DNA of 9,689 nucleotides from Mobilitalea sp. (GCA_029974875.1 JARKQP010000871.1:1-9689); one strand, 5' to 3'; shown: positions 1-6,089, numbered from the stretch's first letter. Notes: generated by a model not told the origin, from the letters alone. A program made the numbers and translations.

Positions 1-25
1 ATTGCGCAGAGTAGGAGGAATGTAG
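1..25 (+). other. Probable 3' end of an upstream operon gene
   Basis: The first bases probably hold the last codons of the gene before the CoA-transferase pair. Two frames close here, with TAG at 12-14 or TAG at 23-25. The first is more typical because the stop runs directly into the AGGAGG at 13-18, as at the next gene junction. Too little sequence is present to name the product. Confidence 0.35.
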
Positions 26-31
26 TCAGGA

Positions 32-688
32 ATGAAAAACAAGATAATTTCAGTGGAAGAGGCAATCGGCAAGGTTCATGACGGGGATAGCGTAATGATC
101 GGTGGATTTATGTCCTGCGGTACGCCTGAAATATTAATGGATGAAATAGTGGCAAGGGGAATCAAGGATTTAACCGTGATTGCCAATGATACAGGTGTTC
201 CGGGAAAGGGAATAGGAAAGCTGATTTCAGCCAGGCTGATAAAGCATCTTATTGCATCCCATATCGGTTTAAACCCGGAGACCGGGGCGCAGATGACGGC
301 AGGAGAGCTGGAGGTGACCTTAGTGCCCCAGGGCTCTTTAGCTGAGATGATCCGTGCCGGCGGAGCAGGCCTTGGCGGTGTCCTCACACCGACCGGTGTT
401 GGAACAGAGATTGAGAATGGAAAGCAAAAAATCAATTTAAACGGAATTGACTATCTGATCGAGATGCCATTAAAGGCAGATGTAGCCCTAATCAGGGGGA
501 GCATTGTAGATAAAGCAGGCAATGTATATTACAATGCAACTACGAAAAATTTTAATCCGATGATGGCAACGGCGGCAAAAACCGTTATTGTGGCAGCGGA
601 AAAGATTGTTGAAATTGAAGAGCTGGATCCCAATTATGTTATGACACCGGGAATCTTTGTTGACTATATCGTAGGAGGTGAGGTTTAA
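32..688 (+). CDS. ctfA: CoA-transferase family I, subunit A (alpha)
   Basis: Alpha subunit of a two-subunit 3-oxoacid/short-chain fatty acid CoA-transferase (AtoD/CtfA/ScoA type), which moves CoA between acyl-CoA such as acetoacetyl-CoA or butyryl-CoA and free acids such as acetate in the cytoplasm. The 218-residue length is normal for the family. Family signature 1 is seen at residues 17-32, with the GGF and CGTP core (DGDSVMIGGFMSCGTP), part of the CoA-binding region. The glycine-rich stretch near residues 108-125 is also typical. The start at 32 is supported by AGGAGG at 13-18, although the 13-base spacing is long. The next gene overlaps this one by one base (TAATG), so the two are translationally coupled and form one enzyme. 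The exact acyl substrate cannot be read from the sequence, and the names atoD and ctfA are both used for such proteins. Family call certain; substrate unsure. Confidence 0.93.
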   Translation: MKNKIISVEEAIGKVHDGDSVMIGGFMSCGTPEILMDEIVARGIKDLTVIANDTGVPGKGIGKLISARLIKHLIASHIGLNPETGAQMTAGELEVTLVPQGSLAEMIRAGGAGLGGVLTPTGVGTEIENGKQKINLNGIDYLIEMPLKADVALIRGSIVDKAGNVYYNATTKNFNPMMATAAKTVIVAAEKIVEIEELDPNYVMTPGIFVDYIVGGEV

Positions 689-1350
689 TGGCTAGCGCAA
701 AGGATATTATTGCATACAGGGCGGCACAGGAGATTAATGACGGTGACGTAGTTAATCTTGGAATCGGGCTCCCGACGTTAGTGTCAAACTATCTCCCAAA
801 GGATGTCCACATTGTTCTTCAGTCAGAAAACGGAATTCTTGGTATGGGGGGATTATCTGCACCGGGTACCGAAAACAAGGATATCGTAAATGCCGGTAAC
901 CAGTTTGTAAATGTACTGCCAGGTGCCTGCTATTTTGACAGCGCCACTTCCTTTGGAATTATCAGGGGAGGACATGTGGATGTAACAATCCTCGGTGCCC
1001 TTCAGGTGGATGAGACCGGAACCCTTGCAAGCCATATCGTACCCGGCAAGATGGTACCTGGTATGGGCGGGGCGATGGATCTCGTTGTAGGTGCAAAAAA
1101 AGTAATTATTGCGACAACCCATACAGCAAAGGGAGAGCCCAAGCTGGTGCAGCGTATTTCACTTCCGGCAACGGCCGTGAATAAGATCCATATGGTGATT
1201 ACAGAGCTGGCGGTGATTGAAATTGATGAACGCGGCTTTGTCCTGAAGGAAATCGCAGAAGGTGTGACCGTAGAAGAGGTTCAGGCCCAGACCGGTGCAC
1301 CGCTTGTCATCAGCGAGGACTTAAAGGTAATAGCACCCTTTCTAGGCTAG
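688..1350 (+). CDS. ctfB: CoA-transferase family I, subunit B (beta)
   Basis: Beta subunit partner of the preceding gene (AtoA/CtfB/ScoB type). It carries the catalytic glutamate that forms the glutamyl-CoA thioester intermediate. The signature LQSENGILG is seen at residues 44-52, with Glu47 as the predicted catalytic residue. An N-terminal GIGLPT motif lies at 25-30. At 220 residues it is of normal length. The start is fixed by AGGAGG at 673-678, nine bases upstream, and by the TAATG overlap with the alpha gene. A strong hairpin follows 50 bases downstream, so this is the last gene of the operon. In fermentative clostridia such enzymes serve butyrate/acetate or acetoacetate metabolism; which applies here is inference, because the upstream genes lie outside the window. 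Confidence 0.94.
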   Translation: MASAKDIIAYRAAQEINDGDVVNLGIGLPTLVSNYLPKDVHIVLQSENGILGMGGLSAPGTENKDIVNAGNQFVNVLPGACYFDSATSFGIIRGGHVDVTILGALQVDETGTLASHIVPGKMVPGMGGAMDLVVGAKKVIIATTHTAKGEPKLVQRISLPATAVNKIHMVITELAVIEIDERGFVLKEIAEGVTVEEVQAQTGAPLVISEDLKVIAPFLG

Positions 1351-1399
1351 TTCGGCGTATTCTGAATAACTGGCCGGAGCTGCGGGATGAATTCATAGA

Positions 1400-1448
1400 A
1401 AACGGCCTTTGCTATTCAGCATGATATGTTGAATAGCAAAGGCCGTTT
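1400..1448. terminator. Bidirectional intrinsic terminator after the CoA-transferase operon
   Basis: A perfect 19-bp inverted repeat (1400-1418 with 1430-1448) has an 11-base loop, within which three more pairs (one G-T) can form. It is followed on + by a T-rich stretch (CCTTTATAAATTTT). On the - strand the arm runs out into GTTTTC. It lies between the convergent CoA-transferase and encapsulin operons and can serve both. Confidence 0.85.
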
Positions 1449-1454
1449 CCTTTA

Positions 1455-1495
1455 TAAATTTTCAAATGTAAATTCTCAAATATAAATTCTCAAAA
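1455..1495. repeat. Short AT-rich tandem repeat, 14-base unit
   Basis: Three adjacent, slightly diverged copies of a 14-base unit (TAAATTCTCAAATA type) lie at 1455-1468, 1469-1482 and 1483-1495, with a more degenerate fourth after them. It sits in the spacer between two convergent operons. It is probably replication slippage with no evident function. Confidence 0.6.
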
Positions 1496-1562
1496 TAAAC
1501 TTCACACAGATTTTTGCTATGAAAAAATATCAAATTCTATGGATAGCCAGTTGGATACACTC

Positions 1563-2342
1563 TTACTCTTCAAACCGGACAACCAAACTCTCATCGGTAA
1601 TCTGGAAGGTAAAGGACTCCTTAATAAAGAAGGTCACTTCCTTTTGGTCGTGTTCCTGATAGCCAAGGGTAAAATCATCACCTAATACCAATTCAAGATT
1701 TTCATGGTCATGGGGAAGTAAAATCGCTCCCTTTATAACCTCGGATGCTATCACTTTTCCTGAAATCATATCCTCCAGTGCCTTCACAAGAGGGGTCTGG
1801 CTTTCAATTGACCATAGCTTGGCATATAATTCCTGGGATACGATCAAGTCTATTTGTCCCAACGCATATGCATTCCGAAGCTTAAGAAGACCTTCTGCCA
1901 CACTTTTCTTAATGGCTGAAGCCGTATCCCCCAGCTTTAATGAGGTGTCGGAAACCTTCAACAGCCCCTGGATATTTCCTTCGGATAATCCCTCATAAAT
2001 TGCCCGTTCCTCAAAGAGGGCTGCTTCCTTTACAGCTGCTTCCAGGTTAGAGAAATCAATGTTCTTATCCCCACGCACCGCATTATCCAGTGCCCACCGG
2101 CTAAGCTTAAATTCAATCCGTGTTTCTACCAGGGGTGTAACCTGATAGCTGGCATAGGATACTCCGTTGCTTTCGGATACCCCGCCCAGTCTTCCGTGGT
2201 TATATACAACATACTCCGGGCCTTTTGGGCCGGCAACATGAACAGCTTTTCTAGCTGTCAGGGTTGAAATAAGAACCTCTTTTGCCCTTGCATCAATCTG
2301 ATCCCATGCATTTTTACTGATTGGCGCCAAATTTCTATACAT
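1563..2342 (-). CDS. enc: Encapsulin shell protein (family 1, HK97-fold)
   Basis: Shell protomer of an encapsulin nanocompartment (linocin-M18/CFP29-like). Many copies self-assemble into an icosahedral cage with the HK97 phage capsid fold that encloses a cargo enzyme in the cytoplasm. The 259-residue length fits family 1. The N-terminal helix region (LAPISKNAWDQIDARAKEVL, residues 5-24) and the following GP-G-EY-VYNHGRLGG segment (about 38-54) match the conserved start of the family. The acidic C-terminal strand (ESLVVRFEE) is also typical. The start at 2342 has AGGAGG at 2350-2355 with a 7-base spacer; that site overlaps the stop of the upstream ferritin gene, and the gap between the genes is 12 bases. 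The order cargo then shell in one operon identifies the cargo as the upstream gene. Family 1 shells occur as T=1 or larger forms, which cannot be told by eye. Confidence 0.94.
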   Translation of the reverse strand: MYRNLAPISKNAWDQIDARAKEVLISTLTARKAVHVAGPKGPEYVVYNHGRLGGVSESNGVSYASYQVTPLVETRIEFKLSRWALDNAVRGDKNIDFSNLEAAVKEAALFEERAIYEGLSEGNIQGLLKVSDTSLKLGDTASAIKKSVAEGLLKLRNAYALGQIDLIVSQELYAKLWSIESQTPLVKALEDMISGKVIASEVIKGAILLPHDHENLELVLGDDFTLGYQEHDQKEVTFFIKESFTFQITDESLVVRFEE

Positions 2343-2354
2343 ATGTAATCCTCC

Positions 2355-2708
2355 TTATTTTAAACTGCCGATATTAAGACTTTCGCCACCTGCTGCCCCG
2401 GCTTCCACAGCCTCCGCCTGTCCTTCCACCTCAAGAAGGCTGCCTTCACTAAAGAGATAAGTCCTAAGCTCCTTATCCCAGCCTTCCATATTGCGTCTAA
2501 GCCATTCCAGGGTCATACAAGCGTGCTCGATTTCCTCATCCCGGTTGTGGGCCATGATCTCCCTCAACTCCGTATCATTCGTTACATCCACGCGCTGCTG
2601 GTAAAACATAGTGGCTTCTAATTCTTCCATTAAAGTTTTAACTGCACGTGAGATATTTTTTGTTGCCTCACTTAATGTTGCTTCGTTTTCTGTCCAATGA
2701 CCCGCCAT
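2355..2708 (-). CDS. encFtn: Encapsulated ferritin (EncFtn) with encapsulin cargo-loading peptide
   Basis: Ferritin-like ferroxidase packaged inside the encapsulin shell; it oxidises Fe2+ so that iron can be stored as mineral in the cage. At 117 residues it has the two-helix EncFtn layout rather than the four-helix ferritin fold, so its active site should form between subunits. Compared from memory with the Rhodospirillum rubrum enzyme (offset of three), the ligands align: Glu28, Glu29 and Glu31 in MEELEATMFY, Tyr36, Glu59 and His62 in HNRDEEIEHA. A conserved TLEWLRRN block follows at 66-73. The position of Trp38 in that enzyme is Phe35 here. Residues 94-109 are a flexible Ala/Gly/Glu linker, and the tail SLNIGSLK (110-117) matches the shell-docking peptide consensus. 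AGGAGG lies at 2715-2720, six bases before the start. First gene of the operon, followed directly by encapsulin. Confidence 0.94.
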   Translation of the reverse strand: MAGHWTENEATLSEATKNISRAVKTLMEELEATMFYQQRVDVTNDTELREIMAHNRDEEIEHACMTLEWLRRNMEGWDKELRTYLFSEGSLLEVEGQAEAVEAGAAGGESLNIGSLK

Positions 2709-2833
2709 AACAGTCCTCCTTAAGTTTTTACATTCCTAATTATTAATACTCTGAGCTCCTTTAGAAATATGATACTATTGTATTGTAGTCTTAAAACTTT
2801 TATGTTAGACCTTTAAATACAATTATGATACTC

Positions 2834-2872
2834 ATTCCTATTATATACTAATATAGTATATCCTCTAGGAAT
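2834..2872. promoter_or_regulatory. Nested inverted repeat over the encapsulin promoter, candidate operator
   Basis: The inner dyad ATATACTA-ATA-TAGTATAT (2843-2861) is a perfect 8-3-8 palindrome. An outer pair, ATTCCTA (2834-2840) and TAGGAAT (2866-2872), surrounds it almost symmetrically. The dyad covers the -10 box and reaches to the base before the -35 box. Its central 15 bases fit seven of the nine fixed positions of the PerR box consensus nTAnAAnnATTnTAn, with symmetric mismatches. Rrf2-type or other Fur-family repressors are alternatives. That it is an operator is inference from position and symmetry. Confidence 0.55.
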
Positions 2873-2878
2873 TGTCAA
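2850..2878 (-). promoter_or_regulatory. SigA-type promoter of the encFtn-encapsulin operon
   Basis: On the - strand, TTGACA (2873-2878) and TATATT (2850-2855) are separated by exactly 17 bases, a near-perfect vegetative promoter. Transcription would begin near 2843 and give a leader of about 135 bases before the ferritin start. The -10 box lies inside a large inverted repeat, so repression by a DNA-binding protein is likely. Confidence 0.75.
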
Positions 2879-2955
2879 TGAAATTTCAGCTAAATTAATG
2901 ATAATTTTATCTCAATTTCCTTTATCAATGTTAATGTGTGGCAATTGCTTTCGTG

Positions 2956-3933
2956 TTAGCGTAAAGCCTGCATACGGTATTCCTTGGGAGTGAGATTATA
3001 TTTTTGCTTAAATATACGGAAAAAATGGCTGGCGCTGGTATATCCGCACTCCTCCGCAATATCATATACATTTAAGCCTGAGTTTTCCAACAATCGTACT
3101 GCTTCATTCAAGCGGGCTTCCTGAATGATGGTACTGCAATTTTTACCCGTATGCTTTTTAATATAAGTGGTAAGATAGTTGGAGTTATACCCTAAGTCTG
3201 AAGCCATTTCTCCTAAAGTCTTGTGCAGGCAGTGGGTACGGATATAGTTGATAAGCTTTAAAGTATGGTCATCAATACCGTAGTAGCTATAAGAATTAAC
3301 TCTTATCAGCTGCGTAAATAATAGCAGGAGATATGCTTCTACGGCAAAGGATTGCTGAAATCCGGAGTCAGTGTATTCCTGAATCAGGTCAGACAGTATT
3401 GCCTGGGCATTTAAATTATGTCCAAGGGAAAAAAACATGTAATTGGTTTTATGCGAGGCTTCGTTTCTAAAAAATTTCGAGATGAAATTATCATCCCCAT
3501 AAAAGCTTTTTAAGGTCTTATGAAAAACAGAATCCTTTAGGCAGATATTAATAATCAAGGTATCGGGGAAGGTATATTTAATTTCATGAACTGCACATGG
3601 ATTCAGAATCGCCAGGTCGCCGGTTGACATATAAAATCTGTTATCATCAACAATATTTAAAATCCCTCCCTGACATACATAGGCTATTTCAGAGTAATTA
3701 TGCACATGGGAGGGAAAATCAGAGGATACATCATGGGCCAGTATATAAATATTTGCATTTGGTGCAAACTCGGCAGATAAATGGTCAAGACGGTCTATTC
3801 GATAGATATTCTGCGAGATTTTTTGGTTATAGCTAAGTAAGGTTTTAGACATAACCGTTGAAGCGGAAAATTTACTTTTTGCTGAGTCAGCTGTGACTGT
3901 GACGATAGAACCTAAATTTTTGTTTGGCTTCAT
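2956..3933 (-). CDS. AraC-family transcriptional regulator with N-terminal cupin domain
   Basis: Cytoplasmic DNA-binding regulator. Residues about 60-125 form a cupin-like ligand domain with HVHNYSEIAY (76-85) and GDLAILNPCAVHEI (105-118), the usual effector-sensing pocket of sugar-responsive AraC proteins. Residues about 225-325 hold the double helix-turn-helix: the first around LGEMASDLGYNSNYLTTYIK (240-259), the second around DIAEECGYTSASHFFRIFKQ (291-310), closed by the family's NLTPKEYR motif (313-320). The first 40 residues are Ser/Lys-rich and not conserved-looking. The start at 3933 is set by AGGAGG at 3942-3947 with an 8-base spacer. The gene is divergent from the small HPr-like gene, its most likely target besides itself. 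No strong terminator separates it from the encapsulin operon downstream, so some read-through is possible, but that operon has its own promoter. The effector cannot be identified. Confidence 0.9.
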   Translation of the reverse strand: MKPNKNLGSIVTVTADSAKSKFSASTVMSKTLLSYNQKISQNIYRIDRLDHLSAEFAPNANIYILAHDVSSDFPSHVHNYSEIAYVCQGGILNIVDDNRFYMSTGDLAILNPCAVHEIKYTFPDTLIINICLKDSVFHKTLKSFYGDDNFISKFFRNEASHKTNYMFFSLGHNLNAQAILSDLIQEYTDSGFQQSFAVEAYLLLLFTQLIRVNSYSYYGIDDHTLKLINYIRTHCLHKTLGEMASDLGYNSNYLTTYIKKHTGKNCSTIIQEARLNEAVRLLENSGLNVYDIAEECGYTSASHFFRIFKQKYNLTPKEYRMQALR

Positions 3934-4006
3934 AAATCAATCCTCCTGAGAAAATCACATATCCAGATAAGAAAACCCACTGTTAAAATCATATAGAATA
4001 TCTATA

Positions 4007-4034
4007 ATTATATCATAGACAGAATTTTACGCAA
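4007..4034 (-). promoter_or_regulatory. Candidate promoter of the AraC-family gene
   Basis: On the - strand a perfect -10 TATAAT (4007-4012) is preceded by a weak -35 TTGCGT (4029-4034) at 16 bases. A second TATAAT on the + strand (4003-4008), overlapping it, could serve the HPr-like gene but has no recognisable -35. The two divergent -10 boxes overlap, so the genes may share control. Confidence 0.4.
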
Positions 4035-4066
4035 TTGTTTTCAGGTGTTAGGAGTGTGATTTTTCA

Positions 4067-4318
4067 ATGTGTAATCAACATGACCAGGAGGAATTGGTAT
4101 CAATAAAAATCTTGATTGATTCTTATCAAAAAATAAATATCTACCTCAATGTTGTCAGCCATATAGCAAATGATGTATTTATGGTATCCGGTGACAGCTG
4201 CATAGACGGAAAATCCTTAATGAGCATCTTCCGTCTGGATATTTTAAAGCCGGTTACCGTATATAGCATTCCACTTCATTTGGTAGAGGGCCTGAGGGAG
4301 CTGTTAGTACAATCATGA
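4067..4318 (+). CDS. Small HPr-like protein lacking the phosphoryl-carrier histidine
   Basis: This 83-residue protein resembles HPr of the sugar phosphotransferase system. After a hydrophilic start, VSIKILIDSYQKINIYLNVV (11-30) fits strand 1 and helix 1. DGKSLMSIFRLDI (47-59) fits the region around HPr Ser46 (typically KSIMGVMSLGI), and KPVTVYSI fits the next strand. Helix 1 lacks the G-[IL]-HARP motif, so His15, which carries phosphate from enzyme I, is absent; the Ser46-like Ser50 is kept. It therefore cannot act as a normal phosphocarrier but might bind or regulate a partner. Function unknown. The start at 4067 has AGGAG at 4050-4054 with a long 12-base spacer. It is divergent from the AraC gene, and its stop lies four bases from that of the convergent chemoreceptor gene, with no terminator between. 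The HPr-fold call rests on pattern recognition only. Confidence 0.72.
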   Translation: MCNQHDQEELVSIKILIDSYQKINIYLNVVSHIANDVFMVSGDSCIDGKSLMSIFRLDILKPVTVYSIPLHLVEGLRELLVQS

Positions 4319-4322
4319 GGCT

Positions 4323-5705
4323 TTACAGGGTAAAACGCTTCATGGAATCGGATAATTGGTTTGTCATGCTGTTTTGGACCTCCATGGATTTTGAGACCTC
4401 CTCCATGATTTTCCCGATATGGGATAAGCTGGTGTTGATCTCTTCTGAATAGCAGGAGGTTTTCTCCGAGGCATTCACGACAACATTAATTGCCTTGTTA
4501 ATCTCATCAAGGGAAGAGCTGATTAAAGTGGTGGAATTATTTATCCCGGAGGAGAGCTTATGTATTAATTTGGCATCCTTTTGATAGTGGTCGCCGGTTT
4601 GGATCATTAATTCATAATCTGAGCGTACATCGGTATCAATATACCCTAAGATATCCTGGGAGCTTTTGGTCAGATTATCAAAAACCTCTCTTAATTGGAC
4701 AATCAAATGCTCTACATTAGAGATGGCATCTGTTGACTGGATGGCTAATTTCCGCACCTCATCCGCTACAATGGAAAAGCCCTTTCCCTGTTCGCCCGCC
4801 CTTGCCGCTTCGATGGAAGCATTTAATGCAAGGAGGTTGGTCTGGGAAGCGATGCCCTTAATGGTATCAGAGAAAATGGTGATATCCTCTACCACTTTTC
4901 CTGCCTCGATGGCGTTAAGGATTTTTTCCTGCTTTTCATGATAGGTTAGATCAGCCTTTCTTAAAGAATCAGCAACCCGGAGCTTCATTTGTGTTGCCCG
5001 TGTTTCCATTTCATTTGAAGTGTTTAGGGCAGATACTACCTCTTGGGCCAGGGTATCTTTTGTTCCAAGAATTTTCCCGATGTTATCATTTGCACTTTGC
5101 GTAGTAAACATCAGCTCGGTAGCGTCTTCTGAAAGCATGGTGGAGGTGGAGTAGATTGTAGTAATGCTGCTGGAGGAATCCTGGGTGGAAGCCAATAATT
5201 CGTGGCTGGACTTAGTGATTGTCCCAGAAATAGCTTCAATCTCAGATAATAACTCCTTCATATTAGCATTTGCACGGTCGAGGGACTTACCTAAATGGCT
5301 GATCTCGTCGTTGCCCCTGAATTTTAGCTCATAGGACAGGTCACCATTGCCAAGCCGCTCTGCGAAGGAAAAGACCTTCTTAAGCCGGTTTGAGATAAGG
5401 AGATTGTAAAGTAATGCTATAATCAGTACGGTGATGATAAGGTTTAAGCCGGAAGCGACATAGATACCAACATTGCCGTCAAAAATTCTGGTATCCATAC
5501 CCACCTGCTTTAAGGCGGAAAAGCTTTTGCTTAAAGCGAAATTTACACCTTGTCCAATTTGTGCGGTAAAGAGCTGTACGATTACAATTGCTGCGATAAA
5601 TTTAAATTTAATAGAATTAAACCGGGAATTTGACAATTTCTCTTGTACGGAATTGAAGCTGAAATGGAATTTTTTTTCATGGAGTGAAGCTGGTAATGCA
5701 TTCAT
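4323..5705 (-). CDS. Methyl-accepting chemotaxis protein with short extracellular loop
   Basis: Membrane chemoreceptor that would signal through CheA/CheW to the flagellar motor. Of 460 residues, about 1-34 are cytoplasmic, with transmembrane segment 1 at about 35-55 ([13 protein letters not shown]) and segment 2 at about 82-104 ([19 protein letters not shown]). A HAMP-like linker spans roughly 105-155 ([12 protein letters not shown]). The long coiled-coil signalling domain carries the highly conserved hairpin tip at about 284-321 ([20 protein letters not shown] and [18 protein letters not shown]). Only about 26 residues lie between the two membrane segments, far too few for a Cache or four-helix ligand domain. 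It probably senses through the membrane, energy state or a partner protein. AGGAGG at 5714-5719 with an 8-base spacer fixes the start. No flagellar sigma-D promoter is apparent upstream. No other chemotaxis gene is in the window. Confidence 0.92.
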   Translation of the reverse strand: MNALPASLHEKKFHFSFNSVQEKLSNSRFNSIKFKFIAAIVIVQLFTAQIGQGVNFALSKSFSALKQVGMDTRIFDGNVGIYVASGLNLIITVLIIALLYNLLISNRLKKVFSFAERLGNGDLSYELKFRGNDEISHLGKSLDRANANMKELLSEIEAISGTITKSSHELLASTQDSSSSITTIYSTSTMLSEDATELMFTTQSANDNIGKILGTKDTLAQEVVSALNTSNEMETRATQMKLRVADSLRKADLTYHEKQEKILNAIEAGKVVEDITIFSDTIKGIASQTNLLALNASIEAARAGEQGKGFSIVADEVRKLAIQSTDAISNVEHLIVQLREVFDNLTKSSQDILGYIDTDVRSDYELMIQTGDHYQKDAKLIHKLSSGINNSTTLISSSLDEINKAINVVVNASEKTSCYSEEINTSLSHIGKIMEEVSKSMEVQNSMTNQLSDSMKRFTL

Positions 5706-5756
5706 CTAATGTTCCTCCTTCTAAGTTTATTATAGTATTTGCAAGAATAAAGCAGT

Positions 5757-5776
5757 AATGTTAACCCAATGTTAAC
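5757..5776. repeat. Direct repeat AATGTTAAC x2 upstream of the chemoreceptor gene
   Basis: Two copies of AATGTTAAC (5757-5765 and 5768-5776) are separated by CC, each containing the palindrome GTTAAC. The 11-base period puts both on the same face of the helix. They lie about 50-70 bases upstream of the chemoreceptor start and just above a TATAAT (5729-5734, - strand) that has no good -35 box. An activator or repressor site is possible; that is inference. Confidence 0.4.
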
Positions 5777-5864
5777 AAAAGGAACAGTAAGAAAAATTTT
5801 CTAATTTATTTGTATAATTTAACCTAATTTTAATTTGTTTTTTGTCTATTTTATAAAGTTTTAA

Positions 5865-5893
5865 TTGCTTTTCCCAAAAAGGTATGGTATCAT
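5865..5893 (+). promoter_or_regulatory. Candidate promoter for the Mn riboswitch / P-type ATPase transcript
   Basis: TTGCTT (5865-5870) and TATCAT (5888-5893) are spaced by 17 bases. The -10 is extended by TG (TGGTATCAT), which compensates for the weak -35. A 6-11-6 inverted repeat, AAGGTA (5879-5884) and TACCTT (5896-5901), flanks the -10. The start point would be near 5900, giving a leader of about 300 bases. Confidence 0.45.
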
Positions 5894-5926
5894 TCTACCT
5901 TAGAAGTAACAATTAAATACAGGGTT

Positions 5927-5954
5927 TCAAAAAGCTTTTTAAAAGCTTTTTTGA
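5927..5954. other. AT-rich hairpin with T6 run in the leader
   Basis: A near-perfect inverted repeat is built of TCAAAAAGCTTT and AAGCTTTTTTGA with a loop of about four bases. It contains two AAGCTT elements and ends in six T. It has the look of a weak bidirectional terminator between the divergent chemoreceptor and ATPase genes. If the promoter at 5865-5893 is used, it would lie inside the ATPase leader. Confidence 0.5.
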
Positions 5955-5961
5955 TACATAG

Positions 5962-5991
5962 TTAAAAGCAGGTTCCTGGAACCTCTTTTAA
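5962..5991 (+). other. Stable hairpin just upstream of the Mn riboswitch
   Basis: Outer arms TTAAAAG (5962-5968) and CTTTTAA (5985-5991) and inner arms AGGTTC (5970-5975) and GAACCT (5979-5984) pair perfectly around a CTG loop, with a single bulged C at 5969: 13 base pairs in all. No T run follows, so it is not a terminator. It ends ten bases before the riboswitch's first helix and may support or insulate its folding. Confidence 0.6.
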
Positions 5992-6001
5992 TGAATCGAA
6001 C

Positions 6002-6089
6002 CGTGGGGGAGTAGTTCGCGCGAAGAGCGTGGCTAAGTCAACAACAAGACCTAACCAGTCTGGCTTATCCGGAAAGAACAAGACTCATG
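6002..6089 (+). promoter_or_regulatory. yybP-ykoY (Mn2+) riboswitch aptamer, compact form
   Basis: The conserved segments of this class are in place. Closing helix P1 pairs CGTGGG (6002-6007) with CTCATG (6084-6089), including two G-U pairs. GGAGTAG (6008-6014) follows it on the 5' side, and AACAAGA (6077-6083) precedes its 3' strand, matching GGAGUAG and GCAAGA around P1 in the Lactococcus lactis yoaB aptamer as I remember it. A short hairpin (TTCGCGCGAA, 6015-6024) is P2. P3 pairs GGCTAAG (6031-6037) with CTTATCC (6064-6070), with one mismatch, and has a purine/C-rich internal loop starting TCAACA. The aptamer is compact, with no clear extra P4 arm. Known members sense Mn2+ and control metal exporters, including P-type ATPases like the gene downstream. 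Confidence 0.82.

Noticed and set aside
76..435. 119-codon - strand frame inside the CoA-transferase alpha gene
   Set aside because: Antisense to a conserved gene, proline/isoleucine-rich with no recognisable domain or ribosome site.
1400..1448. Perfect long inverted repeat as a mobile element end or CRISPR-like repeat
   Set aside because: It occurs once, lies between convergent genes and has T-rich flanks in both directions, which fits a bidirectional terminator.
2900..2911. GATAATTTTATC upstream of the encapsulin promoter as a Fur box
   Set aside because: It is a perfect small inverted repeat, but the arm spacing is two bases rather than the three of the 7-1-7 Fur box, and it lies well upstream of the -35. 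In such AT-rich DNA it may be chance.
5729..5734. TATAAT on the - strand as the chemoreceptor promoter
   Set aside because: A perfect -10, but no acceptable -35 at 16-18 bases and no extended -10. It is mentioned with the GTTAAC repeats but not listed as a promoter.
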